64,000 nucleotides of DNA from NCBI RefSeq assembly GCF_000190575.1, contig NC_015164.1:1612001-1676000 (forward strand). The letters are read 5' to 3'. A model generated the notes under the pieces. It searched no databases and was not told where the DNA came from. It saw only the letters and a program-made list of their open reading frames with translations. This DNA is from Phocaeicola salanitronis DSM 18170. Lineage in GTDB: Bacteria > Bacteroidota > Bacteroidia > Bacteroidales > Bacteroidaceae. Shown here piece after piece: positions 19,024 through 30,097 of the stretch (position 1 is the first letter of the stretch; every line of letters begins with the position of its first letter). A program made the translations under genes and the position numbers.

Positions 19024-19632
19024 ATGGAATATAACACCCAACAACGAAAATTGCCGCTTCCCGAATACGGACGAAGCGTACAAAACATGGTAGATTATGC
19101 CCTGACGATTGAAGACCGCGCCGAACGCCAACGCTGCGCCAACACCATCATCAACATCATGGGAAGCATGTTCCCCTACCTGCGCGACGCGAATGACAAC
19201 AATCACAAGCTATGGGACCATCTCGCCATCATGGCGGATTTCAAGCTGGACATCGACTATCCGGTAGAAGTGGTGAAGAAAGAAAGCCTGGAAATCAAGC
19301 CCGAACGTATTCCTTATTCCCAGCACAATATCCGCTTCCGCCACTACGGACGTTTCATCCAAGACTCTATCCGCATAGCCATCGACTATCCCGAAGGCGA
19401 AGAACGGAAGCGGCTCTTGCAACTGATAGCCAACCACATGAAGATGGATTATCAGAACTGGAACAATAAAGACGGCATGGAAGACCAAAAGATTCTGGAT
19501 GACTTATACGAATTATCGGACGGGAAAATCAAATTATCGCCGGGCGACATCACCCTTACCGAGCAACGTGTATTCCCGCGCCGGCGCCAGGTAAAGATGA
19601 ACAACAATAACCAACAAAAGAAAAAATACTAA
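19024..19632 (+). CDS. DUF4290 protein (conserved Bacteroidetes hypothetical)
   Basis: 202 residues, charged and without signal peptide. The start MEYNTQQRKLPLPEYGRSVQNMVDYAL and the central blocks MFPYLRDANDNNHKLWDHLAIMADF and FRHYGRFIQDSIRIAIDYPEGEE are typical of DUF4290, a family confined to Bacteroidetes with no known function. The C-terminus is very basic and Asn/Gln/Lys-rich (RRRQVKMNNNNQQKKKY), which could suit RNA binding. It sits directly before murA (12 bp). Confidence 0.85.
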   Translation: MEYNTQQRKLPLPEYGRSVQNMVDYALTIEDRAERQRCANTIINIMGSMFPYLRDANDNNHKLWDHLAIMADFKLDIDYPVEVVKKESLEIKPERIPYSQHNIRFRHYGRFIQDSIRIAIDYPEGEERKRLLQLIANHMKMDYQNWNNKDGMEDQKILDDLYELSDGKIKLSPGDITLTEQRVFPRRRQVKMNNNNQQKKKY

Positions 19633-19644
19633 ACCAATCTGTCT

Positions 19645-20952
<1,308 letters not shown>

Positions 20953-20957
20953 AGCGT

Positions 20958-21473
20958 ATGATAAGAAAGGAAGAAGTTTTTAAAATCGGTGTCATCAACA
21001 AGCCGCACGGCATAAAAGGAGAAGTGTCTTTCACCTTTACCGATGATATATTCGACCGTGTGGATTGCGATTACCTTATCTTGCTCATGGACGGCATCCT
21101 GGTTCCGTTCTTCATGGAGGAATACCGTTTCCGTTCCGATACGGTGGCACTGGTGAAATTCGAAGGCATCGATGCCGCCGAGCAGGCACGCAGGTTCACC
21201 AACGTAGAAGTGTATTTCCCCAAGAAATTCATGGACGAGCAAGAAGACGTGACTTCCTGGAACTTCTTTATCGGTTTCCGGGTAGAAGATGTGCATCACG
21301 GCTATTTGGGAGAGATAACGAATGTAGACGATACTACCCTTAATGTCTTGTTCGCCATCGAGAAAGACGGAGAAGAACTTTTATTGCCTGCCCACGAAGA
21401 GTTTATCATCGGTTTAGACCGGGAGAAGAAGGTAATGAAAGTAAACGTGCCCGACGGATTAATCGAACCTTAA
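20958..21473 (+). CDS. rimM: 16S rRNA processing protein RimM
   Basis: Assists maturation of the 30S head domain. 171 residues: N-terminal RimM barrel with the signature [18 protein letters not shown], and a PRC-barrel C-terminal half ([25 protein letters not shown]...[30 protein letters not shown]). It is placed between murA and the M23 peptidase gene, not beside rpsP/trmD as in many bacteria. Confidence 0.94.
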   Translation: MIRKEEVFKIGVINKPHGIKGEVSFTFTDDIFDRVDCDYLILLMDGILVPFFMEEYRFRSDTVALVKFEGIDAAEQARRFTNVEVYFPKKFMDEQEDVTSWNFFIGFRVEDVHHGYLGEITNVDDTTLNVLFAIEKDGEELLLPAHEEFIIGLDREKKVMKVNVPDGLIEP

Positions 21474-21508
21474 TATATATAAGGTATAAAATAAATAAGG
21501 AGTAAGGT

Positions 21509-22360
21509 ATGAAAAAAGCGCGCAAGGCATTTTGGCATAACATCCGGTTCAAGTACAAGCTGAGTATCGTCAACGAGAACACGTTGGAGGAGATCGTGGG
21601 GATTCACGTCTCGAAATTGAACGGTTTGTCGGTATTGCTGGTGTCGTGTGCGGTGATATTCTGCATTGCTGCAGCCATAATCGTCTTTACGCCTTTGCGC
21701 AACTATCTGCCCGGCTACATGAACAGTGAAGTGCGTGCACAGGTAGTGGCAAATGCCTTGCGTGCCGATTCGCTACAAGCTGCACTCGAACGCCAAAACC
21801 GCTATGTGATGAATATCCGCGACATTTTAAGCGGACAGGTAAAGGCAGATACGGTGCAGTCTATCGATTCGCTGACCGACTTGCGCGAGGAAGAACTGAT
21901 AGCACGCTCGAAGGAAGAAGAAGAGTTTGTAAAACAATACGAAGAAAAAGAACGTTATAATCTGACGGCAATTACTGAAGAGGGAGCTGCCGGACTGATT
22001 TTCTACCGTCCGGTGCGGGGCGTGATGTCTACGAACTTCAATCCGGACAACCGCCATTATGGAGTTGATTTGACCGCAAGCCCGAATGAAACGATACTGT
22101 CCGTACTGGAAGGCACAATCATCTTCGCCGGTTATACACCCACGTGGGGATACGTCATCCAGATACAGCATCCGCAGAACTTCATCTCGGTGTACAAACA
22201 CTGCAATTCGTTGATGAAACGCGAAGGCGACAAGGTAAAAGGAGGAGAAGGCATCGCCTTGGTAGGTGATGCCATAGACAAGGACGACAAGCCCCACTTG
22301 CACTTCGAGTTATGGCATAAAGGGAATCCGGTCAATCCCGAGCAATACGTTGTGTTTTAA
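21509..22360 (+). CDS. Membrane-anchored M23-family peptidase-like protein
   Basis: 283 residues: a cytoplasmic N-terminus, one membrane segment (about 39-62, VLLVSCAVIFCIAAAIIVF), a coiled-coil stretch rich in Arg/Glu (about 75-160), then a LytM/M23 domain. The domain shows HYGVDLTA and HLHFELWH, which fit the zinc ligands H-x3-D and HxH, so it could be an active endopeptidase. The architecture is like that of divisome-associated M23 proteins. It lies 35 bp after rimM and before dxr. Confidence 0.88.
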   Translation: MKKARKAFWHNIRFKYKLSIVNENTLEEIVGIHVSKLNGLSVLLVSCAVIFCIAAAIIVFTPLRNYLPGYMNSEVRAQVVANALRADSLQAALERQNRYVMNIRDILSGQVKADTVQSIDSLTDLREEELIARSKEEEEFVKQYEEKERYNLTAITEEGAAGLIFYRPVRGVMSTNFNPDNRHYGVDLTASPNETILSVLEGTIIFAGYTPTWGYVIQIQHPQNFISVYKHCNSLMKREGDKVKGGEGIALVGDAIDKDDKPHLHFELWHKGNPVNPEQYVVF

Positions 22361-22390
22361 ATGAAGAATTAAGAATGAAGAATTAAGAAT
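22358..22390 (+). repeat. GAAGAATTAAGAAT direct repeat between M23 gene and dxr
   Basis: Two tandem copies of GAAGAATTAAGAAT overlap the stop codon region. They are the same word that builds the 33-bp palindrome at 11305-11385, here as one arm only. Confidence 0.6.
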
Positions 22391-22396
22391 AGGCTC

Positions 22397-23554
22397 ATGA
22401 AAAGACAAATAGCGATATTAGGTTCTACAGGTTCTATCGGGACACAAGCCTTGCAAGTCATCAAGGAGCATCCCGACCTGTACGAAGTGTATGCTCTTAC
22501 GGCAAACAATCAGGTGGATTTGCTTGCCCGACAGGCACGCGAGTTCCAGCCCGAAGCCGTTGTGATAGCCAATGAAGACAAATATCCGGCACTGAAAGAA
22601 GCACTCTCCGACTTGCCCGTAAAAGTGTATGCCGGAAAAGACGCACTGGCTCAGATTGTAGAATCCCAACCGATTGACATCGTTTTAACCGCTATGGTGG
22701 GCTATGCCGGTCTGCTGCCAACAATGAATGCCATCCGTGCGGGAAAGGCCATCGCCCTTGCCAATAAGGAAACCATGGTCGTAGCGGGTGAGATTATCAA
22801 TGCTCTGGCACAAGAATATCATACCCCTATTCTTCCGGTAGACTCGGAACACTCGGCTATTTTCCAATGCCTGGAGGTGAACAATCCTGTATCGAAGGTG
22901 ATTCTTACCGCGTCGGGTGGCCCGTTCCGCACGTACACCATCGACCAGCTCCGCACGGTCACCAAGGCGCAGGCTTTGCATCATCCCAACTGGCACATGG
23001 GAGCCAAGATAACCATCGACTCGGCTTCGATGATGAACAAGGGCTTCGAAGTAATCGAAGCCAAATGGCTCTTCGGCGTGCGCCCCGAACAGATTGAGGT
23101 AGTAGTACATCCCCAGTCGGTCATCCACTCGATGGTGGAGTTCGAGGACGGAGCGGTAAAAGCCCAGTTAGGCGTGCCCGATATGCGTCTGCCCATCCAA
23201 TACGCTTTCTCTTACCCCAAGCGGGTTTCCCTTTCGGGAGAGCGGCTGGACTTTGCCAAATACAATACGCTGACTTTCGAGAAGCCCGACACGGAACGTT
23301 TCCGCAACTTGGCTTTGGCATACGAGGCACTGCATCAGGGAGGCAACATGCCCTGCATCGTAAATGCCGCCAATGAAGTGGTGGTTGCGGCATTCCTGGA
23401 AGACAAGATTTCGTTCCTCGGCATGAGTGAGGTCATCGAGAAAACCATGACACGCGTGCCGTTTATCCAGCGCCCGAGGTATGAAGACTATGTGGCTACC
23501 GATGCCGAAACACGGCGCATTGCCGCAGAATTGGTGATAAACAAAATGTATTAA
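22397..23554 (+). CDS. dxr: 1-deoxy-D-xylulose 5-phosphate reductoisomerase
   Basis: Second step of the MEP isoprenoid pathway: converts DXP to MEP with NADPH. 385 residues. The NADPH-binding start is MKRQIAILGSTGSIGTQAL; metal and substrate motifs are LPVDSEHSAIFQCL, LTASGGPFR, HPNWHMGAKITIDSASMMNKG and PQSVIHSMVEF. It is 19 bp upstream of rseP, a common neighbour in many bacteria. Confidence 0.96.
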   Translation: MKRQIAILGSTGSIGTQALQVIKEHPDLYEVYALTANNQVDLLARQAREFQPEAVVIANEDKYPALKEALSDLPVKVYAGKDALAQIVESQPIDIVLTAMVGYAGLLPTMNAIRAGKAIALANKETMVVAGEIINALAQEYHTPILPVDSEHSAIFQCLEVNNPVSKVILTASGGPFRTYTIDQLRTVTKAQALHHPNWHMGAKITIDSASMMNKGFEVIEAKWLFGVRPEQIEVVVHPQSVIHSMVEFEDGAVKAQLGVPDMRLPIQYAFSYPKRVSLSGERLDFAKYNTLTFEKPDTERFRNLALAYEALHQGGNMPCIVNAANEVVVAAFLEDKISFLGMSEVIEKTMTRVPFIQRPRYEDYVATDAETRRIAAELVINKMY

Positions 23555-23572
23555 TTTAATAAAGACAACAGA

Positions 23573-24913
23573 ATGGAAACATTTTTGATTCGTGCTCTCC
23601 AACTCATTCTCAGCCTTTCGCTGCTGGTAATTGTGCACGAAGGAGGACACTTTTTCTTTGCCCGCCTCTTTAAGATACGGGTAGAGAAGTTTTATATTTT
23701 CTTCGACCCGTGGTTTGCCTTGTTCAAGTACAAGCCCAAACATAGCGACACGGAGTATGGTATAGGCTGGCTGCCCTTGGGAGGGTATTGCAAAATTTCC
23801 GGTATGATTGACGAATCAATGGATACCGAACAGATGAAAAAACCGCCTCAGCCATGGGAATTCCGCTCGAAGCCTGCGGGCCAACGGCTTCTGGTAATGA
23901 TAGGCGGCGTACTGATGAACTTCATCCTTGCCTTGTTTATTTATTCCATGATTCTTTTCACATGGGGCGATTCGTACATTGCCCTGAAGGACATGACGTA
24001 TGGAATGAAATTTAATGAACAGGCAAAAGAGATAGGTTTTCGTGACGGGGATATTCTCCTAAGTGCCGACGGTGAGGAACTGACCCGCTTCAACGGCGAC
24101 ATGATACGCAGCATCGTCGAAGCGCGCGAAGTGACCGTGCTTCGCGACGGACAGGAGAAACAAATCCTGATGCCCGAACTGAGCCTGCTCGATGTGGCAC
24201 AGCAAAGCCCGGCATTCGTCAATGTATACTACCCTAACGTGGTCGATTCGGTCGTGGCAGGAGGCGGATTCGCGCAGGCGGGCATCCAGAAGGGAGACTC
24301 GCTGGTAGCGTTCAACGGCACGGAAATCAATTCTTGGAACGAGTTCTTAGACCAGATGAACCGCCTTCAACTGAACGCCGAATTGCAGGAAAAGACTTCG
24401 GGCGAGTTCACATTGGTTTATTCACGTACCGGAATACGGGATACAGTCAATGTACAGACGGATGCCAGCTTCAAGGTAAACGCCTACGGAGGCTTGATCG
24501 ATTATAAAGTGACCGATGTGTCGTATGGCTTTTTCCAGTCTTTCCCAGCAGGTGTTATGTTAGGAATCAATACATTGAAAGGATATGCCAACGACATGAA
24601 GTATGTCTTTACCGCCGAAGGAGCCAAGAGTCTGGGAGGTTTCGGTACCATCGGAAGCATCTTCCCAAAGGTATGGGACTGGCAACGTTTTTGGGAAATG
24701 ACCGCGTTCCTCTCCATCATCCTCGCCTTTATGAACATCTTGCCTATTCCGGCGCTCGATGGCGGACACGTATTGTTCCTGCTCTACGAAATCATCGCCC
24801 GCCGCAAGCCGAGCGACAAGTTTATGGAATATGCGCAGATGGTAGGCATGTTCCTGCTCCTTGCCCTCCTCATTTGGGCGAACTTCAACGATGTGATGCG
24901 GTTTATTTTCTAA
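23573..24913 (+). CDS. rseP: Site-2 metalloprotease RseP/RasP family
   Basis: An intramembrane zinc protease that clips membrane-bound anti-sigma factors or remnant signal peptides. 446 residues: the first membrane helix holds the zinc motif VHEGGH, a membrane segment around FILALFIYSMILF follows, then two PDZ-like regions (GFRDGDILLSADG, AGIQKGDSLVAFNG), and the C-terminal NILPIPALDGGH motif supplies the third zinc ligand (LDG). It lies between dxr and lgt; no anti-sigma factor gene is nearby, so its substrate is unknown. Confidence 0.94.
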   Translation: METFLIRALQLILSLSLLVIVHEGGHFFFARLFKIRVEKFYIFFDPWFALFKYKPKHSDTEYGIGWLPLGGYCKISGMIDESMDTEQMKKPPQPWEFRSKPAGQRLLVMIGGVLMNFILALFIYSMILFTWGDSYIALKDMTYGMKFNEQAKEIGFRDGDILLSADGEELTRFNGDMIRSIVEAREVTVLRDGQEKQILMPELSLLDVAQQSPAFVNVYYPNVVDSVVAGGGFAQAGIQKGDSLVAFNGTEINSWNEFLDQMNRLQLNAELQEKTSGEFTLVYSRTGIRDTVNVQTDASFKVNAYGGLIDYKVTDVSYGFFQSFPAGVMLGINTLKGYANDMKYVFTAEGAKSLGGFGTIGSIFPKVWDWQRFWEMTAFLSIILAFMNILPIPALDGGHVLFLLYEIIARRKPSDKFMEYAQMVGMFLLLALLIWANFNDVMRFIF

Positions 24914-24934
24914 TATAAATATAAAGGAAAATAG

Positions 24935-25756
24935 ATGAACCTGCTTTACATTCATTGGAATCCCGACCCCGTACTGTTCCACATCGGAAATTTCGGACTT
25001 CGGTGGTATAGCATCTTCTGGATGATTGCCATTCTGGCAGCTTGCCAAGTAGTGTACAAGCTCTATCAAGTGAGGAAATTTCCGATAGATACTTACCAGT
25101 CGCTGTTCGTATATTGCATGGTAGGTACATTTGTGGGTGCCAGGTTGGGTCATTGCCTATTCTATGACCCTTCCTACTTTCTGGCACATCCCTTGGAAAT
25201 CGTACTTCCAGTCCGCTTTCTTCCCAACGGAGACTGGATATTTACGGGTTATGCCGGACTTGCCAGCCACGGAGGGACGTTGGGCTTGATTATCGCCCTG
25301 TATTTCTTTTGCCGGAAGACCAAGATGCACTACTTGGACATACTCGATATGTTGGGCATTGCCGCACCGGTAGCTTCAGGCTTCATCCGCCTTGCCAACC
25401 TGATGAATTCCGAAATCATCGGCATGCCGGCCAATCTTCCTTGGGCGTTTGTCTTCGAGCAGGTCGACCTCCAGCCCCGCCATCCTGCCCAGCTTTACGA
25501 AGCCCTTGCCTATTTCTTATTCTTCGGCATCATGGTCTGGATATTCCGGAAGCGGAAAGACACTGCCCCTAAAGGTTTCTATTTCGGGCTCTGCATCACC
25601 CTGATATTTACGTTCCGCTTCTTCATCGAGTTCCTCAAAGAACGTCAGGTGGATTTCGAGAATGCCATGCCCATCGACATGGGACAGGTATTGAGCATTC
25701 CCTTCATCGCACTGGGGCTTTATTTCGTGTTGCGCCGGAAAACGGTCAAAGCATGA
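24935..25756 (+). CDS. lgt: Prolipoprotein diacylglyceryl transferase
   Basis: Attaches diacylglycerol to the lipobox cysteine of prolipoproteins, the first step for the many lipoproteins in this window. 273 residues with about seven membrane helices. Conserved blocks are GARLGHCLFYDP, GLASHGGTLGLIIALYFFCRK, GFIRLANLMNSEIIG (the Lgt signature, with R and N conserved) and LQPRHPAQLYEAL. It ends a plus-strand block of envelope genes; repeat R1 copy B follows 15 bp after its stop. Confidence 0.95.
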   Translation: MNLLYIHWNPDPVLFHIGNFGLRWYSIFWMIAILAACQVVYKLYQVRKFPIDTYQSLFVYCMVGTFVGARLGHCLFYDPSYFLAHPLEIVLPVRFLPNGDWIFTGYAGLASHGGTLGLIIALYFFCRKTKMHYLDILDMLGIAAPVASGFIRLANLMNSEIIGMPANLPWAFVFEQVDLQPRHPAQLYEALAYFLFFGIMVWIFRKRKDTAPKGFYFGLCITLIFTFRFFIEFLKERQVDFENAMPIDMGQVLSIPFIALGLYFVLRRKTVKA

Positions 25757-25770
25757 ACGGAAATATACTT

Positions 25771-26001
25771 TTATCGTCAATCAGAAATGAATTGCGGGTA
25801 TTCAAATTGCGAAAAATCAATGTGATTCTTTATCGAACACAGAGACGCAGAGACACGGAGAAATAATTATATAGAAAAAGCAAAGATCATAAAGCCAGCA
25901 TTTGCACCGTGAACTCTGTTCTCTCAAAGAAATAAAACTCTGTGCCTTTGTGTCTCTGTGTTCCAATCCATTTTTCGCAAACCAATTTTGTTCTACTATA
26001 T
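25771..26001 (+). repeat. Interspersed palindromic repeat family R1, copy B
   Basis: Left end TCAATCAGAAATGAATTGCG and right end TTTTTCGCAAACCAATTTTG match those of copy A, with CAGAGACGCAGAGAC/GTCTCTGTG arms inside. A short duplication of the left end (ATTGCGGGTATTCAAATTGCGAAAAA) is unique to this copy. It fills most of the lgt-to-peptidase spacer; no gene is present. Confidence 0.75.
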
Positions 26002-26082
26002 GTTTCTCAGCCTTATCCGTGCCGAATGCGGAGATTGGGTACAAATACTTGCGTTAACCGATACACTTACTTGCATTTTTCG

Positions 26083-26090
26083 TATCTTTG
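26083..26090 (+). promoter_or_regulatory. -7 box before the S9 peptidase gene
   Basis: TATCTTTG, 34 bp before the ATG at 26125; no convincing -33 box. Confidence 0.5.
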
Positions 26091-26124
26091 GGGCTTGAAA
26101 TAAATTTTAATTCAAACAGAGTTT

Positions 26125-28560
26125 ATGAAAATACGCATTTTATCCCTCATGCTCTTGGGACTTGCCCTTCAGGCAATGCCTTCCGTTGCCCAAGAGCGTC
26201 TGCCCGAATACCTTCAGGCAGAGAAATTCACACGAGAAAAACTGAACACGATGCTGTTCTCAACCAAAGTCGACCCGCATTGGTTCCCGACCGGAAACGA
26301 TTTCTGGTTCGAATACAAAACCAGCGAAGGCACATCGTGGTATGTAGTCGACCCCGACGCACGCCGGAAGACTCCGCTATTCGACCGCGATGAATTGGCA
26401 TCCCAACTTACCGAAATCGTTCACGACCCGTTCGAGGCACGTCATTTGCCCATCCAAAACCTGAAAGTGAAAGAAGACGGACGTACCTTTACCTTCGAAG
26501 TAACCTCTTCGCAAGACAAGAAGCCGAAGAAGGATGACAAGAAAAAGGCAAACACCCCCGAAAAGGAAGTATTTTATTTCTCCTACGATTATCCGACACG
26601 CAAGCTGACCCTGCTGACCGAAGAAGCCAAGGAACCGAAACGGCTGGACTGGGCATCGGTCTCTCCCGACGGACAAACGGTGGTATATGCCAAGGACTGC
26701 AACCTCTACCGCATGAGCATCGCCGATTACCGCAAGGCGCAAAAGGACGAAAAGGACAGTACGATTGTAGAAATCCAGTTGACGAAAGACGGAAGCGAGC
26801 ACTTCGGCTATGGCATTCCTTACAGCATATTGAATACCGATACCCTGTGCAACGGCAAACGCCGGGGCGTATGGGGATACTGGTCGCCCGACTCGAAACA
26901 TTTCGTGACCGTAGTGACCGACGAGCGCAAGGTGAAAGACTTGTGGGTCATCAACTCCACGGCTTCGCCCCGTCCCACGCTGGAGACTTACCGCTACCAG
27001 ATGCCGGGCGAGATGGATGCTCCCGAAGACCACCTGTACATCTTCGACATGACCACGAACACCCGGAAAGAAATCCGTACGGCAGCATGGAAGAACCAGA
27101 CGCTGATGCTGGAAAACCGTCCGTATCAGATGAAAGAGCGGGATGCCGAATTTATCCCCGATGTATGGCAGGGTGACAACAACCGTTTCTTCCTGACCCG
27201 CAGCAGCCGCGACCTGCACCGCATCGATGTATGTACGTACACCATCGGGCAAGACTCCATCGTCCCCATCGTAAAAGAACGGATGAACACCTATCAGGAA
27301 ACACGCCCGATTCAGGTATTCAACGGCGGAAAGGAATTTATCCAATGGAGCGAACGAGACGGCTGGGCACACCTTTATTTATACGATGACCAAGGAAACC
27401 TGAAAAACCGCATCACCAAAGGACCGTGGCACGTAGAGCGTGTCGTAAAGGTAGACCCTGCCACCCGCACCATCTACTTCACTGCCAACGGACGCGAAGC
27501 GAACGAAAATCCTTATTACGAACACTTGTATAAAGTAAATGCCGACGGAAGCGGCTTGAAACGGCTGACCGAAGGCGAATACTTCCACGAAACAGACATG
27601 GACGACGATGCCCGCTTCATCGTAGACAATTATTCGCGGGTAAATACCGTTCCGAATGCTGTCCTGATAGACCGCAACGGAAATAAGGTGATGGATTTGC
27701 AGGAAAGCGATTTCTCCCAGCTTTTTGCCGCAGGCTACCAGTTCCCCGAACTCTTTACGGTAAAAGCTGCCGATGGTGTGACCGACCTCTATGGCGTGAT
27801 GTACAAGCCCTATAATTTCGATTCGACCAAAGTCTATCCGATAGTCGACTACGTATATCCTGGTCCGCAGGTAGAAGCGGTCTATTATCCGTTTACCCGC
27901 ATGAGCGTACGCACCGACCGCCTGGCGCAGGCTGGCTTTATCGTGATTTCGGTAGGGCAGCGCGGAGGACATCCCAGCCGTTCGAAATGGTATCACAACT
28001 ACGGATACGGAAACATGCGCGACTATCCCCTTGCCGACCATAAGGCAGCGGTAGAGCAACTGGCGGCACGCTACAAATACATCGACATCGACCGCGTAGG
28101 CATTCACGGGCACTCGGGAGGCGGATTCATGTCTACCGCCGCTATCCTTCAGTATCCTGATTTCTACAAAGCCGCCGTATCGTGTGCCGGGAATCATGAT
28201 AACCGCATCTACAACCGCTGGTGGAGCGAGACCCATCACGGCGTAAAAGAAGAGATTACCGAAAAAGGAGACACAACCTTTGTGTACAAGATAGCGACAA
28301 ATCCCGAAATAGCCAAACAGCTGAAAGGACACCTGATGCTGGTACACGGCGACATCGACAACAACGTACATCCGGCAAACACCATCCGCGTAGTAGACGC
28401 GTTGATTCGTGCCAACAAACGCTTTGAGATGCTTATCCTCCCCGGCCAGCGTCACGGTTTCGGCGATATGGACGAGTATTTCTACTGGCGCATGGTAGAC
28501 TTCTTCTCGCGCTGGCTGAACGGGAAAGCCGAAGATTCGGTAGATATTCCCCGGCGTTGA
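26125..28560 (+). CDS. Dipeptidyl peptidase IV-like S9 serine peptidase
   Basis: A secreted or periplasmic prolyl-type peptidase that removes N-terminal dipeptides or short peptides. 811 residues: signal peptide 1-22 (ending PSVAQ), a beta-propeller domain to about residue 540 (WASVSPDGQTVVYAKDCNLYRM, GYWSPDSKHFVTVVTDE), then an alpha/beta hydrolase domain. The catalytic triad is visible as GHSGGG (Ser664), HGDIDNNVHP (Asp745) and GQRHGF (His777). A Lys-rich insert (KKPKKDDKKKAN) interrupts the propeller at about 133. It stands alone between repeats; the gut Bacteroidetes role is peptide scavenging or host peptide processing, inferred. Confidence 0.93.
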   Translation: MKIRILSLMLLGLALQAMPSVAQERLPEYLQAEKFTREKLNTMLFSTKVDPHWFPTGNDFWFEYKTSEGTSWYVVDPDARRKTPLFDRDELASQLTEIVHDPFEARHLPIQNLKVKEDGRTFTFEVTSSQDKKPKKDDKKKANTPEKEVFYFSYDYPTRKLTLLTEEAKEPKRLDWASVSPDGQTVVYAKDCNLYRMSIADYRKAQKDEKDSTIVEIQLTKDGSEHFGYGIPYSILNTDTLCNGKRRGVWGYWSPDSKHFVTVVTDERKVKDLWVINSTASPRPTLETYRYQMPGEMDAPEDHLYIFDMTTNTRKEIRTAAWKNQTLMLENRPYQMKERDAEFIPDVWQGDNNRFFLTRSSRDLHRIDVCTYTIGQDSIVPIVKERMNTYQETRPIQVFNGGKEFIQWSERDGWAHLYLYDDQGNLKNRITKGPWHVERVVKVDPATRTIYFTANGREANENPYYEHLYKVNADGSGLKRLTEGEYFHETDMDDDARFIVDNYSRVNTVPNAVLIDRNGNKVMDLQESDFSQLFAAGYQFPELFTVKAADGVTDLYGVMYKPYNFDSTKVYPIVDYVYPGPQVEAVYYPFTRMSVRTDRLAQAGFIVISVGQRGGHPSRSKWYHNYGYGNMRDYPLADHKAAVEQLAARYKYIDIDRVGIHGHSGGGFMSTAAILQYPDFYKAAVSCAGNHDNRIYNRWWSETHHGVKEEITEKGDTTFVYKIATNPEIAKQLKGHLMLVHGDIDNNVHPANTIRVVDALIRANKRFEMLILPGQRHGFGDMDEYFYWRMVDFFSRWLNGKAEDSVDIPRR

Positions 28561-28592
28561 TTGTGCACGGGTAAGTATACAAAATCAATGAC

Positions 28593-28668
28593 ATTTCACC
28601 ACAGAGAGCACGGAGACACACAGAGGCATTAATATTTTTCCTCTGTGCTACGTGTCCTCTGTGGTGAA
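28593..28668. repeat. Palindromic repeat with ACCACAGAG ends
   Basis: TTTCACCACAGAGAGCACGG on the left and TCCTCTGTGGTGAA on the right form an imperfect 30-bp stem around an AT-rich loop. It is related in style (CACAGAG/CTCTGTG words) to R1 but shorter and without the TTGCGAAAAA ends. It lies between two convergent genes and may also end transcription. Confidence 0.65.
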
Positions 28669-28694
28669 TTTTATCATATGGGATAGTACACGGA

Positions 28695-29975
28695 TTACAC
28701 CGCATAAAGCGGAATGTTAGTCAAGGCAGTTTGTACTTTATAAGGTAACATCGAATACCGCTCGGCATGCAAGTCAGGACGCTTGCTGAGTAAGGCTGTC
28801 AACGAATTGGCTCTGACATTTCCTTCTGCCTTTACTTCTATCGGGACTATCTTGTCTTCCCGCTGAATTACAAAATCCAATTCAAGGCGCGAACTGTCCG
28901 TCGTGTGATAATAAATGGGACTAATGCCTTTGCTCTTCATTTCCTGCAAGACAAATTGCTCGGTCATTCCACCTTTGTATTCTTTGAAAATATCGTTTTT
29001 TATCAAGACTTGCGAAGGAGCCGTGTTGACCATCGCCCCCAGCAAGCCAACATCAAGCGTATAAAGCTTGAAAGCGGAAAAGTCTTCATAGATGTCAAGC
29101 GGCAATTCCAATTTTGTACACCGGGAAACCTTATACAATAAACCGGAGTTGACCAACCACTGGATAGCCACCTCGAAATCATTGGCTCTGGCACCTTTGC
29201 GCAAAGCGCCATAAATGAATTTCTTATTCTCCTTGAAAAGTTGGGAAGGGATGCTGTTCCACACCATGCGGATGCGTGGCACCTGCTCGCGGGGCGCATG
29301 CTTGGAAAAATCAAGCTCGTAACCTTGCAATATTTCCTGCTGGATACGTCTGACCTCTTGCAAAGCACCTGTTTCCACATAGTGGAGTACGGCTTCGGGC
29401 ATACCGCCTACGTAATAATACTGGCGAAGCAAATCGGTATATTTTTCGTGTAACAGATTGATTGTATCGAAATCACGTTCACTAAGCAGTTTACAGGCTT
29501 CCGTCTCGCCCTTTGCCCACAGGAATTCTTCGAAATTCATCGGATAGAGATTGATGACATTCACTTTGCCTACCGGATAGGAAACATGCTCATGCAAAGC
29601 GATTCCCAACAACGACCCCGCTACGGCTATGTGATAATCGGGAGCTTCTTCTTCGAAATATTTCAAGGCTTCCAAGGCTTCGGGTATGTCCTGCACTTCA
29701 TCTAAAATAATAAGTGTATCGCCTGGAGTAATATCCACAGAAGTCATGGCACGTAAACCGCGCAAAATTCTTTCCACATTGAATTCTTGCCCGAAAAGTT
29801 GTTGAGCTAACAGGTTCTTGCGGCACACCACATAAGCTTCTTTTTTATAATAATTCCGGGCAAATTCATGAAGCAACCAAGTCTTTCCGACTTGTCGTGC
29901 GCCGTTCAAGACGAGAGGCTTCCGATGTTCTCTATTCTTCCATTCTATAAGTTGTTGTAAAGCAATACGTTTCAT
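28695..29975 (-). CDS. AAA-family ATPase with DUF4143 C-terminal domain
   Basis: 426 residues from the ATG at 29975 (MKRIALQQLIEWKN). Walker A is NGARQVGKTWLL and Walker B LIILDEVQDI; a sensor-like AVAGSLLGI follows. The DUF4143 half includes a restriction-endonuclease-like core (LELDFVIQREDKIVPIEVKAE, pattern E-x-D...E-x-K). Such genes are plentiful in Bacteroidetes; the role is unproved and proposals range from DNA transactions to stress ATPase. The frame is open for 73 more codons upstream, through an 11-residue periodic repeat (AEKC motifs), but a -7 box at 30044-30051 lies inside that stretch, so I prefer the shorter protein. It sits in a repeat-rich island beside the ADP-ribosylglycohydrolase fusion. 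Confidence 0.85.
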   Translation of the reverse strand: MKRIALQQLIEWKNREHRKPLVLNGARQVGKTWLLHEFARNYYKKEAYVVCRKNLLAQQLFGQEFNVERILRGLRAMTSVDITPGDTLIILDEVQDIPEALEALKYFEEEAPDYHIAVAGSLLGIALHEHVSYPVGKVNVINLYPMNFEEFLWAKGETEACKLLSERDFDTINLLHEKYTDLLRQYYYVGGMPEAVLHYVETGALQEVRRIQQEILQGYELDFSKHAPREQVPRIRMVWNSIPSQLFKENKKFIYGALRKGARANDFEVAIQWLVNSGLLYKVSRCTKLELPLDIYEDFSAFKLYTLDVGLLGAMVNTAPSQVLIKNDIFKEYKGGMTEQFVLQEMKSKGISPIYYHTTDSSRLELDFVIQREDKIVPIEVKAEGNVRANSLTALLSKRPDLHAERYSMLPYKVQTALTNIPLYAV

Positions 29976-29985
29976 AACATCTACA

Positions 29986-30097
29986 CATTTTTTAGCATGT
30001 GAATCCTGCACGGTCATACATTTTTCTGCACTTGTTCCGCTCACAAAGATACATAAATCCGCAGATAAATTAAGCAGGAAAGCACATTTTTCTGCAC
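29986..30097 (-). repeat. 33-bp periodic repeat upstream of the AAA ATPase start
   Basis: The 13-mer CATTTTTCTGCAC (plus strand) occurs exactly at 30019 and 30085, with degenerate copies at 29986 (CATTTTTTAGCAT) and 30052 (CATAAATCCGCAG). All starts are spaced by 33 bp. Read on the minus strand in the ATPase frame, each unit encodes 11 residues centred on AEKC, ADLC or AKKC. A TATCTTTG -7 box (30051-30044) lies within the repeat region. Confidence 0.7.
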